From JAKQEM01 sp964391185 (GTDB lineage Bacteria; Patescibacteriota; Gracilibacteria; Peribacterales; Peribacteraceae): DNA of 64,000 bases. Position numbers and translations under genes: made by a program. The stretch covers positions 124,001 to 188,000 of the forward strand of contig CAYMIX010000002.1 in the NCBI GenBank assembly GCA_964391185.1. The letters are read 5' to 3'. The notes below the pieces were generated by a model. It made no database searches. It saw nothing but the letters and a program-made list of their open reading frames with translations, and was not told the origin of the DNA. This document shows positions 32,054-41,361 of the stretch, piece by piece; the first letter of the stretch is position 1, and each line of letters starts with the position of its first letter.

Positions 32054-33064
32054 TTATCGTACCGAACCAGTGCCTGTGCGCAAAGTTGCATCGAGCAGAT
32101 TTTCACGTTCAATGAGTGCCGCCATTGCATCTGCTGCCTGGCGCTGACCATCTGCATTAGGATGTTGGTCCCATCCGAGGTTTGGATACGTGGTTCCAAA
32201 GAGGTCACCAAGATCGAGCACCGTCCATCCCCTGTCTTGCACATAGCGATCGATCGCGAGAACTGTTTCCGGGTGCAGCCAATTATCAGGCCATCGGACA
32301 AATAACTTCGGACGAACACCGACTGCGTTAGTTAATTGATCGAACCATGTTTTCCAATAAGCCAACTGATCGGGAGTCCATTCCGTACTGAGCACACTCG
32401 ACTTCGCGCGGAATGACATGCCCTTTGTGCGACGTTCTATAAAGGTAAAGAGTGCACTGTTTTTATGAAGAAACACTTTGCCTGGGATTTTCCATGTTCC
32501 CTCGCCCGTTATTTGCTGCTTCAGTTTTGCATCGTCTGTCGTGAATACATCTCCGACGAGTTGCGCCTTGGGATCCGCATCATTAATCACAAATTCGAGA
32601 ATCACCAAAGAAGGCTGCAATGCGTTTGCGTGATGCAGGTAATTCCTCGTTTCTTGTTCGATGTTGTAGCTGCTCACACCCATGTTCACCACGTTGTATT
32701 CAGGAAAATGTTCCTGAAGCACTGCAGGATTTGCTTCATTGTCTTCTACACCAAGCCCAAACGTCATCGAATCACCCAGGACTACGATATTCTTTTTGGA
32801 AGGATCGAGTGCTGGAGAACGGAAACCAAGATCATTCGTTGTGACGGTTTCTTTGTTATAGCCACGCGTCTGATTGTTTGGAATGAGCTCAAAGATAAGG
32901 CCATCCACATCTGATGCCTGATGAAGATCGGGGTTGCGATGCATTGGCTGCAGGCCAGCAATACGCACAAATGCTTCGAGCAAAAGCCCCATGATGGCCA
33001 GTGAGATGACCAGAACCACAACATTGGCCGCGATTTTGCCGAGGCGACCCGCAAAAGAGGACAT
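32054..33064 (-). CDS. SGNH/GDSL hydrolase-fold protein, membrane-anchored
   Basis: About 336 residues from ATG 33064, chosen because TATACT ends 6 nt before it. One TM helix (about 10-32) is followed by an outside domain. The catalytic Ser lies in VVLGDSMTFGLG (near residue 95), Asn in FVINDAD, and the Asp-His pair in LGWDQHPNADG. SGNH proteins of this type are esterases or acyltransferases acting on glycans. First gene of the carbamoylation cassette; a paralogue with the same layout lies at 37942-38931. Confidence 0.83.
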   Translation of the reverse strand: MSSFAGRLGKIAANVVVLVISLAIMGLLLEAFVRIAGLQPMHRNPDLHQASDVDGLIFELIPNNQTRGYNKETVTTNDLGFRSPALDPSKKNIVVLGDSMTFGLGVEDNEANPAVLQEHFPEYNVVNMGVSSYNIEQETRNYLHHANALQPSLVILEFVINDADPKAQLVGDVFTTDDAKLKQQITGEGTWKIPGKVFLHKNSALFTFIERRTKGMSFRAKSSVLSTEWTPDQLAYWKTWFDQLTNAVGVRPKLFVRWPDNWLHPETVLAIDRYVQDRGWTVLDLGDLFGTTYPNLGWDQHPNADGQRQAADAMAALIERENLLDATLRTGTGSVR

Positions 33065-33070
33065 GTACAC

Positions 33071-33089
33071 AGTATAGAGATGCTATGAT
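33071..33089. promoter_or_regulatory. Back-to-back divergent leaderless promoters
   Basis: TATACT on the minus strand (33071-33076), 6 nt before ATG 33064, and TATGAT on the plus strand (33084-33089), 8 nt before ATG 33098. The starts are 33 bp apart, so each -35 region would lie within the other gene's first codons. Confidence 0.58.
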
Positions 33090-33097
33090 AGGTTGGC

Positions 33098-34492
33098 ATG
33101 TCATTCCTCAAGCGTGTGCTGCGGCAGCTTTCGGCATCATCTTTTGTACGAAAGGTTGCGACTTTTCAAATGGGATTCTTTGTGAGTTTGGCCGTAGGAA
33201 TGGTGTCATCCGTCGTGTATCCGAAGTTACTCGGGCTCGAGCAATATGGACTGTACGCGGTGGTTTCTGCGTTCGCAGGACTGCTTTCGATTGCCGCTTC
33301 ATTTGGCCAAGAAAACACACTCACGACATTCCTCTCTGAAGCTGTAGGAAAGAAAGATCCAACTGCCATCCGTCGTGTGCTTTCGTACTACGCCCAAGTC
33401 ACACTGCTTTCGACGGTGATTTATATTGCACTGATGCTTCTCGCTCCATGGATTGCCAACTTACGAGGCGAAGGAGATATCGGAATGTATACGCGATGGA
33501 TATTATTGAATGCCGCTTTGCAGGCTCCTGCGGTACTTCTGTTCATAACGCTCCAGCTCGCACATCGCATCAAACTGATTACCATCCTCGAAAACCTTCG
33601 CGTGATTCTGCAACTCGCGCTTTCTACTTTTCTCATTATTCAAGGACAGGGAATGATGGGAATTCTTGTAGGAACTGCGATAATTTCTGCAATCTACGTA
33701 CCGCTCTCACTTGTACTGTATGCACGTTATGCACCTGAAGCAGGTCTCCCAGGACTTGTTGAAACCATTCGCAGTATGACTGACAGAAAAACAGGAACGT
33801 ACTTCGGTCAGGGTTTATGGATGTCTCTTGATCGCAGCGTAACGAGCAACTTGCACCCAAACATTTTGATCATGCTCATCAATGCGAGTGCGCCACTAGA
33901 AGTGGTGGGTATTGCACGCCTTGCCCTGCGCTTAGCACAACTCCCAAGTACATTCCTCACAGGAAGTATTTCACGTGTGGCGGCTGTTACTGTTCCACAA
34001 TTACTCGCAAAAGACCGTAAAAACTTCGGACCGGCAGCTATCAGACTTATTCTCGGCTCTGTCGGCATTCATGCTATGGCAATTATTGGCGCTGCTATCT
34101 GCGTTCCACCATTGGTTCCGTATGTATATGGACCAGAATTTATCGCCGTTGTTCCGGCATTTCTCATTATGCTGCCGTTGAACCTCTTCACATCCTCACA
34201 TGTGATTTCGATACCATTACTGCGTATCACGAAGAAGATTTACATGAACACGATCAACTTCGTGGTAGGTCTTGGCATTGCCATTGGATTATTCCTTGGA
34301 CTCAGAACCATTATCGACCCTGTTCTCGCGTTTGGCATCGCTGTTCTGTACGTGCACGCACACGGAATTCTCATTTACTTGTACGTGTGGCAGCAGGTAT
34401 TTAAACGATTGCCAACCTTCAAAAGTCTCTCAAATGTGATTCGTACGGGTATTGGAATAAAACCTCACGCAGCTTCGCCCGAAGAATTATGA
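33098..34492 (+). CDS. Wzx-type flippase (MOP/polysaccharide transporter superfamily)
   Basis: A 464-residue protein with 12-14 TM helices. The N-terminal KVATFQMGFFVSLAVGMVSS and YGLYAVVSAFAG segments are typical of oligosaccharide flippases. A basic loop sits in the middle (SMTDRKTGTYFGQGLW, about 226-241). It would move polyprenyl-diphosphate-linked oligosaccharide to the outer face. It is the only Wzx-like gene in the window, and no Wzy polymerase or Wzz was recognised. It overlaps the GT4 gene by 4 nt. Confidence 0.83.
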   Translation: MSFLKRVLRQLSASSFVRKVATFQMGFFVSLAVGMVSSVVYPKLLGLEQYGLYAVVSAFAGLLSIAASFGQENTLTTFLSEAVGKKDPTAIRRVLSYYAQVTLLSTVIYIALMLLAPWIANLRGEGDIGMYTRWILLNAALQAPAVLLFITLQLAHRIKLITILENLRVILQLALSTFLIIQGQGMMGILVGTAIISAIYVPLSLVLYARYAPEAGLPGLVETIRSMTDRKTGTYFGQGLWMSLDRSVTSNLHPNILIMLINASAPLEVVGIARLALRLAQLPSTFLTGSISRVAAVTVPQLLAKDRKNFGPAAIRLILGSVGIHAMAIIGAAICVPPLVPYVYGPEFIAVVPAFLIMLPLNLFTSSHVISIPLLRITKKIYMNTINFVVGLGIAIGLFLGLRTIIDPVLAFGIAVLYVHAHGILIYLYVWQQVFKRLPTFKSLSNVIRTGIGIKPHAASPEEL

Positions 34493-35631
34493 AGATACTC
34501 TTGGTAACAGACGGCTTGCCACCGCTGGTTTTGGGAGGCACTGGCAATATCGTCATGCAGATTGCAAAGGGACTTTCCAAAAATGGACACGATGTGAGCA
34601 CGTTATCTTTCAGTGATAAACCAAAGCAATCGAAGCAACACTTCGAACTCCCCGCTCGAAGCACGCGATGGATGCATTATCGCAGTGTTTTTTCGAAGAA
34701 GCGCGAACAGGAAGTATTGAGAGTTATTGAAACGGTAAAACCAGACATCATCCACGCACACACCATTGCGAATCAGGCTGGATATCGATGGATCAAGCCT
34801 GCACGTGAACGAGACATAGAAGTAATTATGACTGCGCACGATGTAGTGAACGTCGCATGTGGACGTGTAACAGGATTTGAAAAAGCGCTCTGGCTAAAGG
34901 ACCTTTTACGCTGCAAATGGTCTTGGAATCCATTCCGAACATCCATCATCCGAAAGACATTGAATCAGCATGTGAAGGTGCTCACAGTCAGTGATGCACT
35001 ACGCGAATTCATGACACGCAATGGTTTCACAAACCTCACGACTGTGCACAATGGAATTGATACAAACTTCTGGAAACCAGAGGATCAAAAGAAGATTAGA
35101 ACCACACTCGATCTTCCGTATGAAAAAACTATGTTCTTCCTCGCAGGGCGCCTGGGCATCGATAAAGGAACAGACTTGATTGTGAAGACACTGCCAAAAG
35201 ATGCGCATTTGATCATCGCAGGCCGCGCACATCTCCCAAACTTCGCCCCCGTCAAAGATCGCCTACATTATTTTGCAAACCAAGGCCCAGCAGAAATGCG
35301 CGATCTCTATGCTGCATGCGACGCCGTACTCGTCCCATCACGTTGCTTGGATTGCTTCCCAACGATGTGCTTGGAAGGAATGAGCTGTGAGCGCGCTATC
35401 CTTGCAACAAGCTGGGGCGGCTCCAAAGAAGCAGTGATCGATGGAAAAACCGGATGGGTGATGGACCCGATGAATGAAGCTGCGTGGGCTGAAAAAATGC
35501 AGTGGTGTGTAGAGCAGCGCAGTACGCTCGGAAGCGTGGGGAAAGAAGGACGAAAGCATATGATAAAGAGCTTTGCTTTGCCGACTTTCTTAGATGAATT
35601 AGAAAATATGTATAATTCGTTAATTCGTTAA
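34489..35631 (+). CDS. GT4 glycosyltransferase
   Basis: A 380-residue GT-B enzyme. LLVTDGLPPLVLGGTGN is the N-terminal glycine loop, HAHTIANQAG follows, then NGIDTNFWKP and AGRLGIDKGTDL, and PSRCLDCFPTMCLEGMSC stands in place of the E-x7-E donor motif. It overlaps the flippase by 4 nt (ATGA). The last codons (NSLIR, stop TAA) are encoded by a class 1 repeat, and the 3' end overlaps the convergent GtrA gene by 12 nt. Confidence 0.85.
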   Translation: MKILLVTDGLPPLVLGGTGNIVMQIAKGLSKNGHDVSTLSFSDKPKQSKQHFELPARSTRWMHYRSVFSKKREQEVLRVIETVKPDIIHAHTIANQAGYRWIKPARERDIEVIMTAHDVVNVACGRVTGFEKALWLKDLLRCKWSWNPFRTSIIRKTLNQHVKVLTVSDALREFMTRNGFTNLTTVHNGIDTNFWKPEDQKKIRTTLDLPYEKTMFFLAGRLGIDKGTDLIVKTLPKDAHLIIAGRAHLPNFAPVKDRLHYFANQGPAEMRDLYAACDAVLVPSRCLDCFPTMCLEGMSCERAILATSWGGSKEAVIDGKTGWVMDPMNEAAWAEKMQWCVEQRSTLGSVGKEGRKHMIKSFALPTFLDELENMYNSLIR

Positions 35632-35663
35632 TTCGTTGTTCGAATCACGAGTTAACGAATCAC
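35614..35663. repeat. Class 1 hairpin spanning two convergent gene ends
   Basis: ATTCGTTA words iterate three times, then TTCG-TTGTT-CGAA and GTTAACGAATCACG. It supplies the stop codon of the GT4 gene and the last residues of GtrA on the other strand. GTTAATTCGTTAATTCGTT is shared with 16299-16317. Confidence 0.8.
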
Positions 35664-36096
35664 GTATAGTACTAGATGTCGCAAACACAAACAGATGCAG
35701 CATTGAATAGTTCCAGAACATCACGCAGCCAACTGCGAGAATTTTTGACGCATTTGAAAGGAGTGTTGTCATATTCATATTCAGAAGATGCACACCCAAT
35801 GTAATAAAAAGCGCCGTCAGTCCGACGTTCAGCAAAAACGCGATGCCGTACACGATTCCAAAACGAACAACCTGCGCAGTGGTCTTCCCTCCTCTTCCGC
35901 GGAACGTGACGAATTTGTTCATCAGGAACACTGTGGCGAGTGCGAGTGGCGCAGAGAAGATGCTCGCAAAACGAGGGTCGATGTACGTATAGGCAATAAT
36001 GAGATTGAATCCTGTGAAATCAACGATGAATGCTGTCCCTCCAGCGAGACCAAATTTTATTATTTGCCCGAGGTGCGTGCGCATCCATGTATTCAT
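35620..36096 (-). CDS. GtrA family protein
   Basis: 158 residues if started at ATG 36096 (MNTWMRTHL); TTG 36135 is an alternative. Four TM helices, with IIKFGLAGGTAFIVDFTG and the FLMNKFVTFRG motif between TM2 and TM3. It is a probable polyprenyl-phosphate-sugar flippase. Its C-terminal tail (about 15 polar residues ending SNNELTN) is encoded by a class 1 repeat and is probably not functional. It is divergent from the GT39-like gene at 36172, which could use the flipped donor. Confidence 0.83.
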   Translation of the reverse strand: MNTWMRTHLGQIIKFGLAGGTAFIVDFTGFNLIIAYTYIDPRFASIFSAPLALATVFLMNKFVTFRGRGGKTTAQVVRFGIVYGIAFLLNVGLTALFITLGVHLLNMNMTTLLSNASKILAVGCVMFWNYSMLHLFVFATSSTIRDSLTRDSNNELTN

Positions 36097-36158
36097 AACA
36101 GATACATGCTTCCCGAGTATCGACACCATAGTCAATGGCGCTCATGTGCAAATTTGCA

Positions 36159-36164
36159 TACGAT
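36159..36164 (+). promoter_or_regulatory. -10 element, leaderless
   Basis: TACGAT ends 7 nt before ATG 36172, favouring that start over ATG 36163, which overlaps the hexamer. Confidence 0.45.
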
Positions 36165-36171
36165 GCGCCCT

Positions 36172-37938
36172 ATGCAACGCATCCTTGAGGCCCTGCGCCA
36201 ATTCTTCGCACAACAAAAATGGATTGCCTGGCTTCTGAGTGCATCCATTATTAAAGGCTTTGCGGACCTTGGCCGCCTTATTTGGTTTTATCTCGCGAAC
36301 AATCCTATCAACTGGGATTCAATGGTATACCTGACCATCGGACGTGGAATTCTCAATGGAATGCTCCCGTACACGGGGCTGTACGAACAAAAGCCACCGG
36401 GCATATTTTTGATTTCTGCACTCAGTTTGTTCATGACTGATGACGAGCGGTTTGGCTTATGGATTCAAGTAATTTTACAGCTCGCGATCCCCGTCATGTT
36501 TGCATGGGCTGCATATGCCATCGTCAAAAAAACTGCAGAACAATGGGCAACATTTGCGTTACTCAGTGGGCTAGCATTTGGACTGACTGTGTCGCTCTAT
36601 GCGGAATCACGTAGTATCGCATTCCAAACAGAAGGCTTCGGTATTTTCTTCGCGCTCATCTACATCATCAGCATCGTGCTCCCCGGACGAATGACACTCG
36701 TGCGAACGCTCGTTGCTGCACTCGGTATTCTTGGAGCTGTAGGAATGAAAGAGCCGTTCTTGTTATCTGTAATTGCAGCAGCGCTCGTTCTACGCGAAGA
36801 AGAACTCTCCACATGGAAATCATTCCTCAAACAATTCATCATCCCATTTATTATCGCAGCCATAAGCGGCCTCGCGATTATGGCGATGCTCGGATATCTG
36901 CACGGATATTTCACCGTTCATTTGCCCTTTATTTTCAATTCACGCTTAAGCGAAGGACTGCCTATTCCATTGCGCGGACTCGCAGTCGGCCATGTGTTTA
37001 TAGATACGTTTATCGCCCCGATGTCGCTCTTTGGAATCCTGATGGGATTCATCGTCTACTACACAATGCGCCGACCAGATATTTCACTTAAACAGAATGC
37101 CTCGTCTGCTCTGTATTTTTTGCTGAGCATCATCGCGATTACGTGTATTTGGTACATTTTGGAGATCTCAGATTTCGCTCCACGAATGGAATGGCTGAAG
37201 GCTGACATTCTCCACCAGACAATTCGCAATTTCTTTGATGGACCATTGATGACTATCTGGAGGCGAATAGTTGTCAGTGTTCTCGCTCTCCTGTCTGTAG
37301 GAGCATTGTTCGCTGCTCCACGAGTAACGCGCTCCTGGTTTATTACTCTCATGGCGAGCTTTTACCTTGTTTCACTCGCTGCAGCAGTCGGAGGATTTTT
37401 CGGTTCGCACATGCTGTTCGCACTGCCTCTCTACTGTGCACTCTTTTTTGTCATGCTCCGTAAGTTCGAGCAATTCTCTCGCCCTGAACTCTTTAAGGTG
37501 ATATTCGCCAGCATTCTCGTTGCGACTTCGTTTGTTACTTTCCCTGGAGATCACTACGAGATACTAAAAAAATCTATTCCGCATAATGCTGAATCGAACA
37601 AAGAACTCGGCGAAGCATTCGATAACATTATGCAAGGATGCGGAATCAAAGATTACTTTGTGATCGGCGACGGCTCTTTTCTTACCAGTCACACACACTA
37701 TTCCCCAATGGGACCGCTCGCGTTCCAGCTCCCGTTCATGTCGGATGATCATCCAATGCTTTATGAGTACTACAATAAAGGCTTAACGACGGGCCAAATG
37801 GCCGTGCTTATAGAAAATGCACGCAACTATAATGAAGCCGCGTATTACTTAGACATGAACGGTTTTACGACACAAAGACCACCTTGTGCTGGATCCCATC
37901 GTCTTCCTACGAAATACTTGCTGTACTTCCGCTCCTAA
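36172..37938 (+). CDS. GT39-like (ArnT/PMT) membrane glycosyltransferase
   Basis: About 588 residues. The long frame upstream of 36163 is antisense to GtrA and rejected. TM1 is followed by an outside loop with NPINWDSMVYLTIGRGIL and YEQKPPGIFL: the acidic residue plus K-P-P motif is characteristic of GT39/GT83. Roughly twelve TM helices follow, then a soluble end of about 110 residues. It would use a polyprenyl-phosphate sugar on the outer face. The SGNH gene follows after 3 nt. Confidence 0.75.
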   Translation: MQRILEALRQFFAQQKWIAWLLSASIIKGFADLGRLIWFYLANNPINWDSMVYLTIGRGILNGMLPYTGLYEQKPPGIFLISALSLFMTDDERFGLWIQVILQLAIPVMFAWAAYAIVKKTAEQWATFALLSGLAFGLTVSLYAESRSIAFQTEGFGIFFALIYIISIVLPGRMTLVRTLVAALGILGAVGMKEPFLLSVIAAALVLREEELSTWKSFLKQFIIPFIIAAISGLAIMAMLGYLHGYFTVHLPFIFNSRLSEGLPIPLRGLAVGHVFIDTFIAPMSLFGILMGFIVYYTMRRPDISLKQNASSALYFLLSIIAITCIWYILEISDFAPRMEWLKADILHQTIRNFFDGPLMTIWRRIVVSVLALLSVGALFAAPRVTRSWFITLMASFYLVSLAAAVGGFFGSHMLFALPLYCALFFVMLRKFEQFSRPELFKVIFASILVATSFVTFPGDHYEILKKSIPHNAESNKELGEAFDNIMQGCGIKDYFVIGDGSFLTSHTHYSPMGPLAFQLPFMSDDHPMLYEYYNKGLTTGQMAVLIENARNYNEAAYYLDMNGFTTQRPPCAGSHRLPTKYLLYFRS

Positions 37939-37941
37939 GAA

Positions 37942-38931
37942 ATGTCTCCAAAGCTTCGATCATTGGCTCTGAATGTCAGCGTTCTACTCATCACATGCAT
38001 TGTGATTGAACTATTACTCGAAGTAGCTCTCCGTGTGACGTTTATTCAACCGATGAATATCGTGCAACCGAGCATCCACCAGGCGAGTGCAGTCGAGGGG
38101 CTCGTGTATGAACTGAAACCAAATGTGAATACTGATGGATATGGCAAAGAACATATCGAAACGAATAGCGCTGGATATCGATCCCCTGAGCGTGACCCAT
38201 CGAAGCCAATCATCGCGATGGTGGGAGACTCCTATACATTTGGACACGGAGTGAATAATGACGAAACAAACCCTGCCTATCTGCAGAAAGAATTCCCGGA
38301 ATACTACGTGCTCAATGCAGGTGTTGATGGCTATAACATTGAGCAACAGGCGCTCACGATGCGCAGCAAAATCGCACCATTAAAACCAGAAGTGGTAGTC
38401 GTGGAATTCGTGTTTAACGACATGGTTCCTAAAGGATTTGTAAATGATGACGGCACCATCAATGTCGGCGTAGGAACCAAAGAAGAACAGGATGCGAATC
38501 TCAAAGAAGCAATCACGCAGAAAGGATTGATCAATTTCCCTGGAAAATATTTCCTACAGAAGCACAGTGCTGTCTTTAACTTTATCGAACGCACAACCAA
38601 AGGCCTCCCCTTCCGTAAAAAGACCGTAGATACAACAGATCCAATCGTTGCAAAGGACCTCGCATTCTATGATGAATGGTTCACAGAACTTGATGCCGCT
38701 ATCGAAACGCCAAATAAGATTTTTGTTATCTGGCCGGAAAGTAATCTGCACGAAGAATCACGTCACTTTTTGCGCGAGCTCGCGGAGGAGCATAACTTCG
38801 TCGTCATCGATTTGTATGACACGCTGGGCAACGGTTACGCGCACTTGGGCTGGGATTACCATCCACGTGCGAGCGTGCATGAGGCGGTCGCTCAAACGAT
38901 TGCTGAGACGATCCACTCGATCTTAGAGTAA
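37942..38931 (+). CDS. SGNH/GDSL hydrolase-fold protein, membrane-anchored (second copy)
   Basis: A 329-residue paralogue of 32054-33064. TM helix at about 8-30; MVGDSYTFGHG holds the catalytic Ser; FVFNDM supplies Asn; LGWDYHPRASV supplies Asp and His. It is coupled to the GT39-like gene (3-nt gap) instead of a carbamoyltransferase, so the two copies may act on different sugars. The 3' end overlaps the convergent YfhO-like gene by 9 nt. Confidence 0.82.
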   Translation: MSPKLRSLALNVSVLLITCIVIELLLEVALRVTFIQPMNIVQPSIHQASAVEGLVYELKPNVNTDGYGKEHIETNSAGYRSPERDPSKPIIAMVGDSYTFGHGVNNDETNPAYLQKEFPEYYVLNAGVDGYNIEQQALTMRSKIAPLKPEVVVVEFVFNDMVPKGFVNDDGTINVGVGTKEEQDANLKEAITQKGLINFPGKYFLQKHSAVFNFIERTTKGLPFRKKTVDTTDPIVAKDLAFYDEWFTELDAAIETPNKIFVIWPESNLHEESRHFLRELAEEHNFVVIDLYDTLGNGYAHLGWDYHPRASVHEAVAQTIAETIHSILE

Positions 38932-41331
38932 TCGCGTGTCTGTCTTCTCGATGAGCATACGCAGACTATCTGCAAAGAGCGTCGCGTAGGTAATTTTAAG
39001 CGTGACTGCATGCTTTCCTCCTGGCACAGGGACAGCGAAGAACATTGCATCGGCAATGCCTGTCTGCACTTCCTCGCCATCGACATATGCGCGCCATCCT
39101 GGGAGTCGTGGAAGGAGCACCGAAAGATAGCCACTTACTTCTGTATCGACAGCGATATCAATAGACGTGCTCAGATGTTCAATCACTTCCACCTCACCCG
39201 GTACTTGTGAACGTTCGCCGTATGCGCAGCTGTTGCATTCGATAATTGTCGGGTCGACGGATTGCGCATCACGAACGTATGCGATAGCAGCATCTTCATC
39301 CACATTTTGAATGCGTATATGTGATGGCATGTATGCGATCGGCATCGTGTCAGGCAATCGATAAAGTTTGATATCGGGGAGACGCTCTACGAATGAGAGT
39401 GATTTCTCATAGATAAATGGCGACGGCATGTCCCACACCGATGAAACATATTCCACACCGAGGCGCTGAAGTAATGGGAGGCGCTGTGCAATCTTCTGAA
39501 TCTTTTCTTCAGGAGTGATTTTCTCGAGCGTCAGACGTTCTGCAGATGGAGCCGGTGCACTCGTACTCCCGAGAGCTGCGAGTAGCCTCGCCATGCGTGT
39601 TGGCTGAATCGGCTGATAGAAATCGATACTGTGAACATGTGCAAGCGCCTGAGTATTTGGCACAAGCAAACCAATTTGATAGCGAATGCGCTCACGTGGA
39701 TCATCTCCATATACTCCCGTACGAACTGTTTGATCTGCAATGCCTGGAAGAATGGGGAAGACAATCGCTTCACCAAGCAAAGCATTAGTCCACGTATCTA
39801 GAGCTTCAGTAAGGTCAGTGTATTTTGGCTGTGGATGATGAAAGAAAAACGACGGAATAAGCGACACAACCGAGAGCACTGCGAGCACCGGAAGCTTTTC
39901 TTTTGCCGTAGGAAGAATGTTTTTAAATGCCCAACCCGTCACAAGAAGTCCCGCTAATGGGAATGTGAATTGTAATTGCAATGGCGAGAAATTCTCAGCT
40001 CCCTGCTTCCACAATTGAACGATGTATTGATGATAATACTCAAGTGAGAGACCGGATGTTTGCGCGTAGTAATGTGCATCAAAATATTGCTGTGCAGCAG
40101 CGATAATCTGCTGACCAAAGATGAGATCGGTAACAGTCACAATAGCTGCGGCACCGGCGACAATGCTTCCGATAGTGAGAAAAGTACTCCCGATGCCACG
40201 TACGTATGTTGTGCGGCCATCTTGGATGTCATCAGCGGCAGTGGCAATCACCACGCCGATTGCGGCATATGCGACAAAGAGCCACCTGCGTGGCGCACGG
40301 AGGAAACTAAAGAATGGCAGCGATTGAATGAGTGCGTAGAGCGGAGAATGTGGAAGCACAATAATGAAGCACAGCGCGAGCCCGATAAGCGTCCACTTGA
40401 GCTTTCGATCACGTTGGAGAATTCCAACGCTCAGTAAAGCGAGCCCCGCTGCACCGAAAAATAGTAAGCCAACTTCCCCCGGAACAAACGGAATCGTCAT
40501 GTACGGGAAGAGTGCTGTATAGATACTCGATAACGTAAGTGCAGCCTTCCCGGCGGCATCGACACTGAGTCCGCCAGAACGCTCAGAAAGGCTTAGATAT
40601 GAGAATGCAGGAACCAATCGAATAAGACCGAAGAGGGACCCCATGATCGTTCCGATTGTGTAGATAACTGTTGGCTGTAACCGTTTGAATACTGTTCCTG
40701 ATGATCTATATGCATCGACGAGTAGCACGACACCCGTTGCAACAATCAACAATGGGACGAAGTTAAAGTGACCCGCAAGCCATCCATCTGCGACAAGGAG
40801 AATAGTGAAAAGCAATGTTCGCCAAGGATTCGTACGACCAAAGGAAACATTCAGCAGAAGCGCAGGGAATAATGCGAGTGTGAGTGGGAACGCATAATCA
40901 CCATCAGCTACCCAAAAGAATGCGCCGACATATACGAGCCCTCCGATAAATGAAGCGATGTCACTGCGCCCAAGACGCTTGAGGTACAGCGCAAAAAACC
41001 ATCCACTGAGGACCGTGTAGAAATAACAAATCCAAGCGAGTGCTAAGAATTCATTGAAGAATACGCGTGCGAGATGTGCAATCGGATCCAACGTTCCATA
41101 CGTAGTAATCCACGGGAACCCTCGGCCGCTTAATGGATCTGCAACGAGTGACGAAATATTAAACGGCCATATCGCACCAAGGGCAGGATAGCTAAAACCG
41201 AGTGTGTCCCCTGGCGCATATACGCGAATGCCAAGCATCAATAAAATATATAAGGGCAAAAAAATCACCGCATACGATAAAAGCAACGCGACGCGCGGAT
41301 GGTTTTTAGCCCAATCTAAAATAGACTGCAT
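38923..41331 (-). CDS. YfhO-like large membrane protein
   Basis: An 802-residue protein with about 13 TM helices and an outside C-terminal region of about 300 residues. The end, LPGWRAYVDGEEV then FFAVPVPGGKHAVTLKI, is the typical YfhO C-terminal beta domain. The early loop YAPGDTLGFSYPA and the following PFNISSLVADPL match the N-terminal YfhO/GT-C loop. YfhO proteins act in wall-glycan glycosylation in Gram-positives. TATACT lies 8 nt upstream of ATG 41331 and belongs to the divergent promoter at 41340-41355. Confidence 0.72.
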   Translation of the reverse strand: MQSILDWAKNHPRVALLLSYAVIFLPLYILLMLGIRVYAPGDTLGFSYPALGAIWPFNISSLVADPLSGRGFPWITTYGTLDPIAHLARVFFNEFLALAWICYFYTVLSGWFFALYLKRLGRSDIASFIGGLVYVGAFFWVADGDYAFPLTLALFPALLLNVSFGRTNPWRTLLFTILLVADGWLAGHFNFVPLLIVATGVVLLVDAYRSSGTVFKRLQPTVIYTIGTIMGSLFGLIRLVPAFSYLSLSERSGGLSVDAAGKAALTLSSIYTALFPYMTIPFVPGEVGLLFFGAAGLALLSVGILQRDRKLKWTLIGLALCFIIVLPHSPLYALIQSLPFFSFLRAPRRWLFVAYAAIGVVIATAADDIQDGRTTYVRGIGSTFLTIGSIVAGAAAIVTVTDLIFGQQIIAAAQQYFDAHYYAQTSGLSLEYYHQYIVQLWKQGAENFSPLQLQFTFPLAGLLVTGWAFKNILPTAKEKLPVLAVLSVVSLIPSFFFHHPQPKYTDLTEALDTWTNALLGEAIVFPILPGIADQTVRTGVYGDDPRERIRYQIGLLVPNTQALAHVHSIDFYQPIQPTRMARLLAALGSTSAPAPSAERLTLEKITPEEKIQKIAQRLPLLQRLGVEYVSSVWDMPSPFIYEKSLSFVERLPDIKLYRLPDTMPIAYMPSHIRIQNVDEDAAIAYVRDAQSVDPTIIECNSCAYGERSQVPGEVEVIEHLSTSIDIAVDTEVSGYLSVLLPRLPGWRAYVDGEEVQTGIADAMFFAVPVPGGKHAVTLKITYATLFADSLRMLIEKTDTRLL

Positions 41332-41339
41332 TCGGGCTC

Positions 41340-41355
41340 AGTATATCTCTATACT
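41340..41355. promoter_or_regulatory. Palindromic divergent -10 pair
   Basis: AGTATA-TCTC-TATACT: a perfect inverted repeat whose two halves are -10 hexamers for opposite genes, 8 nt from ATG 41331 (minus) and 6 nt from ATG 41362 (plus). The starts are 30 bp apart and the promoters must overlap. Confidence 0.65.
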
Positions 41356-41361
41356 GCGTCT

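Noticed and set aside
32050..32319. Longer form of the DUF5989 protein
   Set aside because: Would overlap the SGNH coding region; the family's normal length matches the ATG at 32049.
35788..36162. N-terminal extension of the GT39-like protein
   Set aside because: Antisense to GtrA, basic non-family sequence; a TM-type start and a -10 element support 36172.
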